From positions 1 through 5,331 of the forward strand of contig JAUVOA010000123.1 in assembly GCA_030599445.1 (NCBI GenBank): DNA of 5,331 bases. The letters run 5' to 3'. The translations under genes and the position numbers were made by a program. Source of the stretch: Atribacterota bacterium. GTDB lineage: Bacteria; Atribacterota; Phoenicimicrobiia; Phoenicimicrobiales; Phoenicimicrobiaceae. Below, piece by piece: positions 1 through 4,855 of this stretch. How positions within the stretch are numbered: the stretch's first letter is position 1; each line of letters starts with the position of its first letter. The notes under the pieces are model-generated. The model did no database searches and had not been told where the DNA came from. It was given only the letters and a program-made list of their open reading frames with translations.

Positions 1-1
1 A

Positions 2-349
2 GGAGCAGGAGCATATTCTTTCATAAAAGGATATCGATATATGAATTATGAAAACCCAGCAAGATATATCAAAGAAATAATGAACGATAAATTACCCGTA
101 GAGAATGGAGAAAAATTATCTTTAGGAAAAAGAATGATAGAAACTATAATTTTAGGTTTAAGGACCAAAGATGGAGTAGGTAATAAGAAATTCAAGACAA
201 AATTTGGAGTTAACCTTAATGATACTTTCCCTGAACAGATCAAAAAATTGGTCGATTTAAGACTATTACAAAAAGATAATTATAGAATAAAACTTACCAA
301 GAAGGGCATCTTTCTGGCTAATACTGTTTTTAGAGAATTTGTTGATTAA
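2..349 (+). CDS. hemW: HemW C-terminal part (radical SAM, oxygen-independent coproporphyrinogen oxidase-like), 5' end outside window
   Basis: The frame is open from base 2, so this is the last 115 residues of a gene that begins upstream. The ATG at 41 is internal. The segment begins GAGAYSFIKGYRYMN, which matches the HemN/HemW-family stretch GxGAhSy...R..N just after the radical-SAM barrel. It continues into a HemN_C-type helical domain with the family pattern E..iLGLR...G (here ETIILGLRTKDGVG), then a small winged-helix-like end, LLQKDNYRIKLTKKGIFLANTVF. HemW proteins are cytoplasmic [4Fe-4S]/SAM enzymes related to HemN, and are thought to handle heme insertion rather than coproporphyrinogen oxidation. 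The CxxxCxxC cluster motif would lie upstream and cannot be checked. hemW directly before hrcA is the order known from Bacillus. No T-tracted terminator follows it; the spacer downstream is packed with repeats. Confidence 0.9.
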   Translation, partial: GAGAYSFIKGYRYMNYENPARYIKEIMNDKLPVENGEKLSLGKRMIETIILGLRTKDGVGNKKFKTKFGVNLNDTFPEQIKKLVDLRLLQKDNYRIKLTKKGIFLANTVFREFVD

Positions 350-352
350 CTA

Positions 353-392
353 ATTAGTTAATTAGTTAGTTGGTTACTTGGTTAGTTAGTTA
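353..392 (+). repeat. Period-8 (4x2) GTTA array, left arm of spacer block 1
   Basis: Five consecutive octamers, ATTAGTTA ATTAGTTA, GTTGGTTA, CTTGGTTA and GTTAGTTA, fit NYTRGTTA with an invariant GTTA core. The array starts 3 bases after the hemW stop codon. Its complement, the TAACYARN array, lies at 621-660. Bases 362-376 and 646-660 form a perfect 15-bp inverted repeat, so the two arrays are opposed arms. A 13-base stretch (380-392) recurs exactly at 4610-4622. Confidence 0.85.
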
Positions 393-411
393 GGGAATAA
401 AAAAATAGAAA

Positions 412-505
412 TGTCATTGCGAACGACTGAAGGGAGTGTGGGGTGGCACTCAAGCAATATTGAGTGCCACCAGATTGCTTCGTCGTTTCACTCCTCGCAA
501 TGACA
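412..505. repeat. Nested palindromic intergenic element (TGTCATTGCGA family)
   Basis: The outer arms TGTCATTGCGA (412-422) and TCGCAATGACA (495-505) are perfect 11-bp complements. They enclose a second, perfect 12-bp hairpin at 442-471. The right half read on the minus strand (505 down to 472) is TGTCATTGCGAGGAGTGAAA followed by CGACGAAGCAATCT. From general knowledge, this resembles a palindromic repeat unit scattered between genes in many uncultured and anaerobic bacteria. The left half is a more diverged copy, so the element looks like two facing units. No ORF and no transposase lie in it. A related single unit lies at 4656-4690. Confidence 0.8.
442..471. repeat. Inner 12-bp perfect hairpin
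   Basis: GGTGGCACTCAA (442-453), a 6-base loop (454-459) and TTGAGTGCCACC (460-471) pair without mismatch. The stem is strong and would fold in RNA read through from hemW. The bases after it (AGATTGCTTCG) have no run of T, so it is not a canonical intrinsic terminator, although it could stabilise or help end the hemW transcript. It contains GAGTGCC/GGCACTC but lacks the TTAGCACTC-N9 pattern, so it is not a second CIRCE. Confidence 0.75.
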
Positions 506-553
506 GAAATCTTAATAAACTGATAACCAATAACTGAAAATTGATTTTCTTTG

Positions 554-574
554 CTCAATACTCAATACTCGAAA
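554..574. repeat. Period-7 CTCAATA array
   Basis: CTCAATA CTCAATA CTCGAAA gives two exact heptamers and one diverged copy. On the other strand the unit reads TATTGAG, a one-base variant of the GTATCGA heptamer family that is expanded at 4526-4553. It is short, so on its own it is weak. It gains weight from the same period in the other arrays of the window. Confidence 0.55.
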
Positions 575-592
575 CGATTCTATTCCGGCTCA

Positions 593-614
593 TGAATTTT
601 GTCTTCTGAATTTT
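593..614. repeat. TGAATTTT direct duplicate
   Basis: TGAATTTT occurs at 593-600 and again at 607-614, separated by GTCTTC (period 14, twice seven). It sits just before the octamer array at 621. The signal is minor and could be chance in A+T-rich DNA. Confidence 0.35.
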
Positions 615-620
615 ACTTTT

Positions 621-660
621 TTAACCAGTTAACCAGGTAACTAGCTAACCAACTAACTAA
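621..660 (-). repeat. Period-8 TAACYARN array, right arm of spacer block 1
   Basis: TAACCAGT, TAACCAGG, TAACTAGC, TAACCAAC and TAACTAA run head to tail from 622. TAAC is invariant and the last bases of each unit vary. It is the reverse-complement family of the array at 353-392 and shares a perfect 15-bp inverted match with it (646-660 versus 362-376). The array of the same family before dnaJ (4796-4831) has the same orientation. Confidence 0.85.
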
Positions 661-666
661 TATATG

Positions 667-705
667 CGCTGTACGCTCTACGCTAAAAGAAATACGCGAT
701 ACGAG
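667..705 (-). repeat. Two short period-7 arrays (GTACGCT-type and ATACGCG-type)
   Basis: Bases 671-684 are GTACGCT CTACGCT and bases 692-705 are ATACGCG ATACGAG, both with period 7. On the minus strand they are the AGCGTAN and GTATCGN words that lie right after dnaK. Bases 667-685 are the exact reverse complement of 4488-4506 (19 bp), and 692-702 of 4540-4550 (11 bp). The arrays end about 17 bp upstream of the hrcA promoter. Confidence 0.8.
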
Positions 706-722
706 AAATTTGTTAAAATTTC

Positions 723-751
723 TTGACAAATAGATTCTATGGTGATATCTT
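723..751 (+). promoter_or_regulatory. Sigma70-type promoter of the hrcA-grpE-dnaK operon
   Basis: A perfect -35 box TTGACA (723-728) is followed after 17 bp by TATCTT (746-751), which matches 4 of 6 positions of TATAAT. Transcription would start near 758-760, immediately before CIRCE at 763. This fits the usual arrangement in which HrcA bound at CIRCE blocks a vegetative promoter. An 8-bp inverted repeat, AGAAATTT-GTTA-AAATTTCT (704-723), touches the -35 box; its role, if any, is unknown. Confidence 0.75.
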
Positions 752-762
752 ATTTAAGGTAT

Positions 763-789
763 TTAGCACTCTCCCTATGAGAGTGCTAA
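763..789 (+). promoter_or_regulatory. CIRCE operator (HrcA-binding site)
   Basis: TTAGCACTC (763-771), a 9-base spacer (772-780) and GAGTGCTAA (781-789) match the CIRCE consensus exactly in both arms and in spacing. It is the only copy in the window. It lies between the predicted transcription start and the ribosome binding site of hrcA, so it would also be in the 5' untranslated RNA and could fold as a 9-bp hairpin 2 bases before the Shine-Dalgarno. Its presence next to hrcA indicates autoregulation of the operon. Confidence 0.97.
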
Positions 790-791
790 AT

Positions 792-797
792 GAGGTG
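792..797 (+). promoter_or_regulatory. Shine-Dalgarno of hrcA; decides the start codon
   Basis: GAGGTG lies between two in-frame ATGs. From GAGG (792-795) the ATG at 802 is 6 bases away, a good spacing. The ATG at 790 overlaps this site, directly abuts CIRCE and has no ribosome binding site of its own. The start at 802 is therefore preferred. Confidence 0.8.
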
Positions 798-801
798 TAA
801 A

Positions 802-1833
802 ATGGAATTAAACGAAAGGATGAAAACTATATTAACAGCAGTAGTGCATAGATATATTACTACTGCTGAACCGGTTAGTTCGGGTATTATTGCTCAAAAA
901 TATAATTTAAACTTAAGTACCGCCACAATAAGACATGAAATGTACCTATTGGAAAAAAATGATTATTTATGGCAGCCTCATACCTCCTCGGGAAGAATTC
1001 CAACCGATAGAGGATATAGATTTTATGTAGATAATCTAATGGTAAAAAACTATTTAAAAGAAAAAGAGAAGAGAGAAATTATCCAAATTTATAAGAAAAG
1101 CAAAGAATTTGAAGAAACGATGAGGATAACTTCGCAATTATTATCTAACTTAACTAACAATATAGGAGTTGTATTAGCACCGGTTATTTATAATAATATA
1201 GTAAAAAATATTCAGTTTGTATCGGTAGGAAATAATCGTATTTTAACAGTTATAGTTACCGATACGGGGTTAGTCTGCCAAAAAATAATTAGCGTTTCCG
1301 GAGAAATAAACACAGATAGATTAAGCTATCTATCTAATTTTATCAATAGTAAATTGGCAGAAAAAGATATAAATATAACAAATTTGAATAATATATTAAT
1401 GGACGAATTAGATAAAATTATTTCGTTTCAGGAAAAATTTAATTATATACATAATTTTTTAGAAGAATGTTTTGAAATTGGATATTCCGAGAATAAAGTT
1501 TATTTGGATGGCAGAATTAATATAATGAAACATCCTGAGTTTAAAGAAATAGATAAATTAAATTATATATTATCACTTATCGAAGAAGAAAATATATTAG
1601 CTGCCACAATAAGAGGATATTTAGGTTTCAGAAAGACGAAAATAATTATCGGTAAAGAAAGTAAACTAAAGGAAATGCAAAATTGTAGTCTGGTAACAAG
1701 TGAATATAGGATAAAAGGTAAATCAGCGGGGGCAATAGGAATTTTAGGACCAACCAGAATGGATTATCCCCGAATGGTTTCTATTGCTGAATATATCTCG
1801 GATAAATTAAGTGAGATATTATCCGAATTTTAA
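802..1833 (+). CDS. hrcA: Heat-inducible transcription repressor HrcA
   Basis: This 343-residue protein has the usual HrcA length. It is the DNA-binding repressor of class I heat-shock genes; as a dimer it binds CIRCE, and GroEL is the known modulator of its activity in Bacillus. The N-terminal winged helix-turn-helix (about 1-75) contains STATIRHEM (39-47) and the family signature PHTSSGRIPTDRGYRFYVD (59-77). The middle is the GAF-like dimerisation region. The C-terminal signature GILGPTRMDY (313-322) is intact, followed by the final helix ISDKLSEIL. The frame could be extended by four residues to the ATG at 790, but that start lacks a ribosome binding site. The gene is the first of the operon, 12 bases after the CIRCE operator, so it is expected to repress itself together with grpE and dnaK. 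grpE follows 32 bases after the stop. Confidence 0.97.
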   Translation: MELNERMKTILTAVVHRYITTAEPVSSGIIAQKYNLNLSTATIRHEMYLLEKNDYLWQPHTSSGRIPTDRGYRFYVDNLMVKNYLKEKEKREIIQIYKKSKEFEETMRITSQLLSNLTNNIGVVLAPVIYNNIVKNIQFVSVGNNRILTVIVTDTGLVCQKIISVSGEINTDRLSYLSNFINSKLAEKDINITNLNNILMDELDKIISFQEKFNYIHNFLEECFEIGYSENKVYLDGRINIMKHPEFKEIDKLNYILSLIEEENILAATIRGYLGFRKTKIIIGKESKLKEMQNCSLVTSEYRIKGKSAGAIGILGPTRMDYPRMVSIAEYISDKLSEILSEF

Positions 1834-1865
1834 GATTCTTTCATAATGTTATTCTCGGAGGGTCA

Positions 1866-2504
1866 ATGATGTTTGGTAAAAAGGATAAAAAGGAATTGCG
1901 GAAAAAAGCAAAATTAACAGAAAGTAAAAAATATAAATTGATGATTAAAGAAGAAATAATCCAAAAATTAATAGAAAAAGAGAAAGTGTTAAAAAATGTA
2001 GAAGAGGAATTATTAGAAACTAAGAAAATTACTCAAGAAAAAGATAAATTATCTAAGGAATATCTGAGGCGATTGGAAAGATTGCAAGCTGATTTTGAAA
2101 ATTATAAAAAACGGCAGGAGAAAAAACAGAAGGAATTTATTGAATTTGCCAATGAAGGACTTATAAATAATTTATTATCTGTAATAGATAACTTAGAAAG
2201 GGCTTTAGATTCTAATAAAAATGTAAAAAATACAAAGGCTATAGAAGAAGGGATTAATAATACCTTAAAGGAATTTATGAATATTTTAAGTAAAGAGGGA
2301 GTTAAACCTATGCAATCAATTGGTCATAGATTTGATCCTTATAAGCATGAAGCGGTAATGAAAATAGAAACAGATAAGCATTCTGAAGATAAGGTTACAG
2401 AAGAATTTCAAAAAGGTTACTATATAAAATCTAAAGTATTGAGACCGGCAATAGTAAAAGTTGCAGTTTCAGTTAAAGAAAAAAAGGATACTAATAAAAA
2501 ATAA
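1866..2504 (+). CDS. grpE: Nucleotide exchange factor GrpE
   Basis: GrpE is the dimeric cytoplasmic co-chaperone that releases ADP from DnaK. The 212-residue product has a long charged N-terminal helix predicted to form the dimeric coiled coil (about 25-95), including LQADFENYKKR (73-83). DNLERAL follows at 108-114. The beta-wing domain that contacts the DnaK ATPase domain contains HEAV (161-164) and GYYIKSKVLRPA (184-195), matching the family pattern GY...VLRPA. Two adjacent ATGs (1866, 1869) follow GGAGG (1857-1861) at 4 and 7 bases, so the real start may be 1869 (211 residues). The first 30 residues are strongly lysine-rich, whereas many GrpE tails are acidic. The gene sits 32 bases after hrcA and 39 bases before dnaK, consistent with one transcript from the CIRCE promoter. 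Confidence 0.96.
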   Translation: MMFGKKDKKELRKKAKLTESKKYKLMIKEEIIQKLIEKEKVLKNVEEELLETKKITQEKDKLSKEYLRRLERLQADFENYKKRQEKKQKEFIEFANEGLINNLLSVIDNLERALDSNKNVKNTKAIEEGINNTLKEFMNILSKEGVKPMQSIGHRFDPYKHEAVMKIETDKHSEDKVTEEFQKGYYIKSKVLRPAIVKVAVSVKEKKDTNKK

Positions 2505-2543
2505 TTTAAATAAAAAGATATTAAGAAAAGGAGAGATAATATC

Positions 2544-4490
2544 ATGGGAAAAATAATAGGAATAGATTTAGGGACAACTAATTCTGTTGTCGCAATTATC
2601 GAAGGTGGAAAACCTGTTATCATAGAAAACGCAGAAGGCGGCAGAACTACGCCTTCTACAGTTGCATTTACTAAAAAAGGTGAAAGGTTAGTGGGCTTAT
2701 TAGCCAAAAGACAAGCAGTTACCAATCCTGAAAATACAATATTTTCGGTTAAAAGGCTTATTGGTAGAAGATATAATGATGAAGAAGTGCAAAAAGCCAA
2801 AAAATATTTACCTTTTAAATTAGTTCCCGGAGGGCATACTGATGTTAAAATTGAGGCCAAAGGTAAAGCTTACAGTCCAGAGGAAATTTCAGCTATGGTA
2901 CTACAAAAACTTAAAAAATCTGCCGAAGAACACATTGGGGAAAAAATAAGTGATGCAGTAATCACTGTACCGGCATATTTTGATGATAACCAAAGGGAAG
3001 CAACTAAAAGTGCGGGGAAAATAGCCGGGTTAAATGTATTAAGGATTATAAATGAACCAACAGCGGCTGCTTTTGCTTATGGATTTGATAAGATAAAAAA
3101 TGAAAAAGTAGCAGTTTACGATCTTGGTGGTGGAACTTTTGATATCTCTATTTTAGAAATAGGCGAAGAGGGAGTCTATGAAGTAAAATCAACTAACGGT
3201 AATACTTTTTTAGGCGGCGACGATTTCGACCAAAAAATAATTGATTGGTTAGTAACTGGTTTCAAAAAAGAAAATGGGGTAGATTTAAGAAATGACCAAA
3301 TGGCTTTGCAAAGATTAAAGGAAGCAGCGGAAAAAGCGAAATGTGAATTATCCTCAGCATTAGAAACTGAGATTAATTTACCTTTCATCACTGCGGATGC
3401 CAGCGGGCCAAAACATTTAACCGTTACCCTAACCAGGGCAAAATTAGAACAGCTTACTGCTGACCTTATTGATAGTACCATAGAACCCTGTAATAAAGCA
3501 CTTAAGGACGCTAATTTAAAAGCAGAAGATATTGATGAGATTATATTAGTTGGCGGACAAACCAGAATGCCCAAAGTACAGGAAACGGTAAAGAAAATAT
3601 TTGGAAAAGATGCAAATAAAGGAGTCAATCCTGATGAAGTAGTAGCAGTAGGAGCAGCGATTCAGGCTGGAATTTTAGGAGGTGAAGTAAAGAAAGACAT
3701 TCTATTACTGGATGTTACTCCTCTGTCTTTAGGTATAGAAACTTTAGGTGGGGTAGCAACTAGATTAATTGAAAGAAATACTACCATTCCTACATCTAAA
3801 AGCCAGATTTTTTCAACTGCAGCCGATAATCAATCTGCTGTTGATATAAATGTATTACAGGGTGAAAGATCTATGGCTAAAGATGATACCAGTTTAGGAA
3901 GATTCCAATTAGTTGGTATTCCTCCGGCTCCAAGGGGGATTCCACAAATCGAAGTAACCTTTGATATAGATGCCAGTGGTATTGTTAATGTTAAAGCTAA
4001 GGACTTAGGTACTCAAAAAGAACAAAAAATAACTATTACTGCATCAAGTGGATTAAGTGATGAAGAGATAGATAAAAAGGTAAAAGAAGCAGAGAAATTC
4101 GCTGAAGAAGATAAGAAATTAAAAGAAAAGATAGAACTTCAAAATCAGGCAGATACTTTAATTTATTCTGTGGAAAAAACTCTAAAGGAATCCGGAGATA
4201 AAGTTAGTGAGGACGAAAAAAATAAGATAACTGAGGATATCAAGGATCTCAGAAAAGCCTTAGAAGAAAATGATGTAGAAAAGATTAAATCGAATATCGA
4301 AAAATTAACTACTTCCTCACATAAACTTGCTGAAGAAATTTACAAAAAAGCATCAGCTCAAACGCAACAACAGGAAGCAAATAAGGAAAGCGAGAAGGCC
4401 AGTGAAGCTGATGAAAAAGATGAAAAGGGAGAAGAAAAAGTAGTTGATGCTGATTTTGAAGTCGAAAAAGACGAAGACAAAAAGGATTAG
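2544..4490 (+). CDS. dnaK: Chaperone protein DnaK (Hsp70)
   Basis: This is a complete 648-residue Hsp70, an ATP-dependent chaperone that binds exposed hydrophobic segments of client proteins with DnaJ and GrpE. The ATPase domain shows phosphate motif IDLGTTNS (7-14), DLGGGTFD (193-200), GGDDFD (224-229) and GGQTRMP (337-343). The interdomain linker is ILLLDVTPLSLG (from 386), followed by the substrate-binding beta domain (to about 505), the helical lid, and a Q/E/K-rich tail ending in the bacterial-type VVDADFEVEKDEDKKD. Residues about 77-107 (YNDEEVQKAKKYLPFK and following) include the extra segment seen in E. coli-like DnaK and absent from Bacillus DnaK. AAGGAG (2528-2533) lies 10 bases before the ATG. 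The stop codon TAG (4488-4490) is the first part of a 19-bp repeat shared, inverted, with the hrcA upstream region. Confidence 0.99.
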   Translation: MGKIIGIDLGTTNSVVAIIEGGKPVIIENAEGGRTTPSTVAFTKKGERLVGLLAKRQAVTNPENTIFSVKRLIGRRYNDEEVQKAKKYLPFKLVPGGHTDVKIEAKGKAYSPEEISAMVLQKLKKSAEEHIGEKISDAVITVPAYFDDNQREATKSAGKIAGLNVLRIINEPTAAAFAYGFDKIKNEKVAVYDLGGGTFDISILEIGEEGVYEVKSTNGNTFLGGDDFDQKIIDWLVTGFKKENGVDLRNDQMALQRLKEAAEKAKCELSSALETEINLPFITADASGPKHLTVTLTRAKLEQLTADLIDSTIEPCNKALKDANLKAEDIDEIILVGGQTRMPKVQETVKKIFGKDANKGVNPDEVVAVGAAIQAGILGGEVKKDILLLDVTPLSLGIETLGGVATRLIERNTTIPTSKSQIFSTAADNQSAVDINVLQGERSMAKDDTSLGRFQLVGIPPAPRGIPQIEVTFDIDASGIVNVKAKDLGTQKEQKITITASSGLSDEEIDKKVKEAEKFAEEDKKLKEKIELQNQADTLIYSVEKTLKESGDKVSEDEKNKITEDIKDLRKALEENDVEKIKSNIEKLTTSSHKLAEEIYKKASAQTQQQEANKESEKASEADEKDEKGEEKVVDADFEVEKDEDKKD

Positions 4491-4516
4491 CGTAGAGCGT
4501 ACAGCGTTTAGCGTAT
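4489..4516 (+). repeat. Period-7 AGCGTAN array overlapping the dnaK stop
   Basis: Four consecutive heptamers, AGCGTAG AGCGTAC, AGCGTTT and AGCGTAT, start inside the dnaK stop codon. Bases 4488-4506 are the perfect reverse complement of 667-685 upstream of hrcA. Only the last bases of each unit vary. Confidence 0.85.
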
Positions 4517-4525
4517 AGAAATATA

Positions 4526-4553
4526 GTATCGAGTATCGAGTATCGCGTATCGA
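4526..4553 (+). repeat. Period-7 GTATCGA array
   Basis: Four head-to-tail heptamers, GTATCGA GTATCGA, GTATCGC and GTATCGA, are followed by GTGAAGAAAA (4554-4563). A single GTATCGC (4698-4704), again followed by GTGAAGAAAA (4712-4721), lies further downstream. Bases 4540-4550 match 692-702 in reverse complement. Because 7 and 3 share no factor, reading through such an array gives a 7-residue peptide repeat (RYSILDT on the minus strand), which explains spurious ORFs here. Confidence 0.85.
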
Positions 4554-4602
4554 GTGAAGAAAAAAGAAGATAGAATAAGCATATAGCACGCATAATTAAT
4601 TA

Positions 4603-4622
4603 TTTAGCTGGTTAGTTAGTTA
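4603..4622 (+). repeat. GTTA array, left arm of spacer block 2
   Basis: TTTA GCTG GTTA GTTA GTTA has period 4/8 and belongs to the same family as 353-392. Bases 4604-4614 form a perfect 11-bp inverted repeat with 4820-4830 in the array before dnaJ, so in the operon mRNA the two arrays could pair around about 205 intervening bases. Confidence 0.75.
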
Positions 4623-4655
4623 AGAAAAAAAGAAGTCAGAATAAAAAAATAGAAA

Positions 4656-4690
4656 TGTCATTGCGAAGGAACGAAGTGACAAAGCGATTT
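4656..4690 (+). repeat. Single TGTCATTGCGA-family repeat unit
   Basis: The unit runs TGTCATTGCGAAGGAACGAA then GTGACAAAGCGATTT. It matches the pattern of the right half of the element at 412-505 (minus strand: TGTCATTGCGAGGAGTGAAA CGACGAAGCAATCT). The 5' flank is also shared: 4640-4667 is identical to 396-423 over 28 bases. Here the second, facing unit is missing and is replaced by CGATTT/GTATCGC words. Confidence 0.75.
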
Positions 4691-4733
4691 CGATTTCGTA
4701 TCGCATATCATGTGAAGAAAATTAAGTTTCAAG

Positions 4734-4753
4734 GGGCTCGATTCATCGAGCCC
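4734..4753. repeat. GC-rich hairpin between dnaK and dnaJ
   Basis: GGGCTCGA (4734-4741), loop TTCA and TCGAGCCC (4746-4753) form a perfect 8-bp stem in an otherwise A+T-rich spacer. GTCTGTTTCGGGG follows, so there is no proper T tract and a strong intrinsic terminator is unlikely. Palindromes of the type GGGCTxGATxCATCxAGCCC are familiar as dispersed intergenic repeats in several bacterial groups (general knowledge, not checked). It could protect the 3' end of dnaK mRNA. Confidence 0.6.
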
Positions 4754-4795
4754 GTCTGTTTCGGGGCGTTGGTGGTTTAATACTAAGTGATTTAT

Positions 4796-4831
4796 TAACC
4801 AATTAACCAGTTAACCAAATAACCAGCTAAC
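4796..4831 (-). repeat. Period-8 TAACCARN array, right arm of spacer block 2
   Basis: TAACCAAT, TAACCAGT, TAACCAAA, TAACCAGC and TAAC run without interruption. TAACCA is invariant and the last two bases vary. It matches the family at 621-660 in orientation and is the opposed arm to 4603-4622. It ends 11 bases before the GAGG of dnaJ, so pairing of this arm could affect access to that ribosome binding site. Confidence 0.85.
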
Positions 4832-4855
4832 AAATAATTAAAGAGGAAAGAATAA

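Noticed and set aside
46..243. Minus-strand open frame of 65 codons
   Set aside because: Antisense shadow of hemW.
442..480. Intrinsic terminator after hemW
   Set aside because: The hairpin is strong but not followed by a T run, so it is kept as a repeat/hairpin only.
350..722. CRISPR array or insertion sequence in the repeat-rich spacers
   Set aside because: Units are 7-8 bp without spacers, there are no cas genes or leader, and no transposase ORF or clear target-site duplication is visible.
790..792. Upstream ATG as hrcA start
   Set aside because: It abuts CIRCE, overlaps the Shine-Dalgarno and has no ribosome site of its own; the ATG at 802 is well spaced.
2420..2860. Minus-strand open frame of 146 codons
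   Set aside because: Antisense to the conserved grpE 3' end and dnaK 5' end; no recognisable protein.
3176..3628. Minus-strand open frame of 150 codons
   Set aside because: Antisense shadow of the dnaK ATPase domain.
4309..4593. Minus-strand open frames over the dnaK end and the heptamer arrays, with peptides such as RYSILDT repeats
   Set aside because: They are antisense to dnaK, and the repeat peptide is just a heptanucleotide array read in three phases. No ribosome site or family resemblance.
4734..4770. Intrinsic terminator after dnaK
   Set aside because: The stem is good, but the following GTCTGTTTCGGGG is not a T tract, and dnaJ downstream appears to depend on read-through.
4754..4855. 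Separate promoter or second CIRCE for dnaJ
   Set aside because: No TTGACA/TATAAT pair at acceptable spacing and no TTAGCACTC-N9-GAGTGCTAA was found.
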